Source: Candidatus Eiseniibacteriota bacterium
GTDB lineage: Bacteria; JAFGKV01
DNA length: 5,667 nt
NCBI GenBank assembly: GCA_025453925.1
Contig: JALOPK010000225.1
Span: forward strand, 1-5,667
Direction of reading: 5' to 3'
Positions 5,350-5,667 of this stretch are shown here, in pieces. The translations under genes were made by a program, and so were the position numbers. Numbering within the stretch: position 1 is the stretch's first letter; every line of letters starts with the position of its first letter. The notes beneath the pieces were generated by a model that was not told the origin of the DNA, searched no databases, and saw only the letters and a list, made by a program, of their open reading frames with translations.

Positions 5350-5667
5350 ATGCTGGAGGCCCGGGGACTCGTGAAGTCCTACAAGAGGCGACGGGTCGTG
5401 GACAACGTCAATCTCGAGGTGAATCAGGGCCAGATCGTCGGGCTGCTCGGTCCCAATGGTGCCGGCAAGACCACCACGTTCTATATGATGGTCGGCATCA
5501 TTTCCGCGGATGAGGGCACCGTGATGGCTGAAGGTGATGACATCGGACGCCTCCCGGTCTACCAACGGGCGAGAAGGGGGATCGGCTACCTGAGCCAGGA
5601 ACCGTCGGTGTTCAGGCGGCTGACCGTGGCGGGGAATCTCACTGCTGTCCTGGAGATGCTGAGGTTT
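5350..5667 (+). CDS. lptB: LPS export ABC transporter ATP-binding protein, N-terminal part (runs off window)
   Basis: The first 106 codons of an ABC ATPase are present; the family is about 240 residues, so the signature LSGGE, Walker B and switch His lie beyond the end. Visible: [20 protein letters not shown] (31-50) holding Walker [21 protein letters not shown] (62-81), and the Q-loop region with Q83 in [12 protein letters not shown] (82-93). The (P/S)QE-x-S-(V/I)-FR-(R/K)-L-(T/S)-V run distinguishes LptB from branched-chain amino acid transporters and other close relatives. LptB dimerises and powers LptFG in extracting LPS from the inner membrane. The ATG directly follows the lptC TAG with no gap. 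In many genomes lptA lies between these two genes; it does not here. Confidence 0.94.
   Translation, partial: MLEARGLVKSYKRRRVVDNVNLEVNQGQIVGLLGPNGAGKTTTFYMMVGIISADEGTVMAEGDDIGRLPVYQRARRGIGYLSQEPSVFRRLTVAGNLTAVLEMLRF

Overview
The window is a single, tightly packed, plus-strand gene train from a GC-rich Gram-negative (diderm, LPS-making) bacterium. The diderm assignment follows from the content: three steps of CMP-Kdo synthesis, a lipid A late acyltransferase, and two parts of the Lpt lipopolysaccharide exporter. The phylum cannot be fixed from the sequence. A lipoprotein-type LptC, a divergent CTP synthase and several departures from enterobacterial gene order argue against an Escherichia-like gammaproteobacterium and suggest a deeper-branching or uncultured diderm lineage (inference).

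Layout: the 3' half of rpmA (ribosomal protein L27, 1-126) is followed after 19 bases by kdsB (146-886), pyrG (876-2621), kdsA (2618-3448), kdsC (3445-4002), an LpxL/HtrB-family acyltransferase (3920-4822), lptC (4819-5349) and the first 106 codons of lptB (5350 to the window end). From kdsB onward no intergenic base is left. Consecutive genes overlap by 11, 4, 4, 83 and 4 bases, and the last pair abut exactly. Three junctions are the same GTGA stop/start overlap, so translational coupling is likely along the whole train. No promoter, terminator, tRNA, repeat array, CRISPR or mobile element was seen.

How the genes work together: KdsA condenses arabinose-5-phosphate with PEP to Kdo-8-phosphate, KdsC removes the phosphate, PyrG supplies CTP, and KdsB makes CMP-Kdo. 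The acyltransferase adds a secondary acyl chain to the Kdo-lipid A precursor, and LptC/LptB belong to the machine that carries finished LPS from the inner membrane. Missing from the visible part are kdsD (arabinose-5-phosphate isomerase), which often sits between kdsA and kdsC, and lptA, which often sits between lptC and lptB.

The region is mainly a housekeeping envelope operon and I do not see a wholly new system. The points worth a second look are residue-level departures in PyrG (His for the conserved Gln near the glutaminase Cys, Thr for the Arg linked to GTP activation, a roughly 31-residue insertion) and in KdsB (Asn for a conserved metal-site Asp), the 83-base kdsC/acyltransferase overlap, and the rpmA-kdsB junction.
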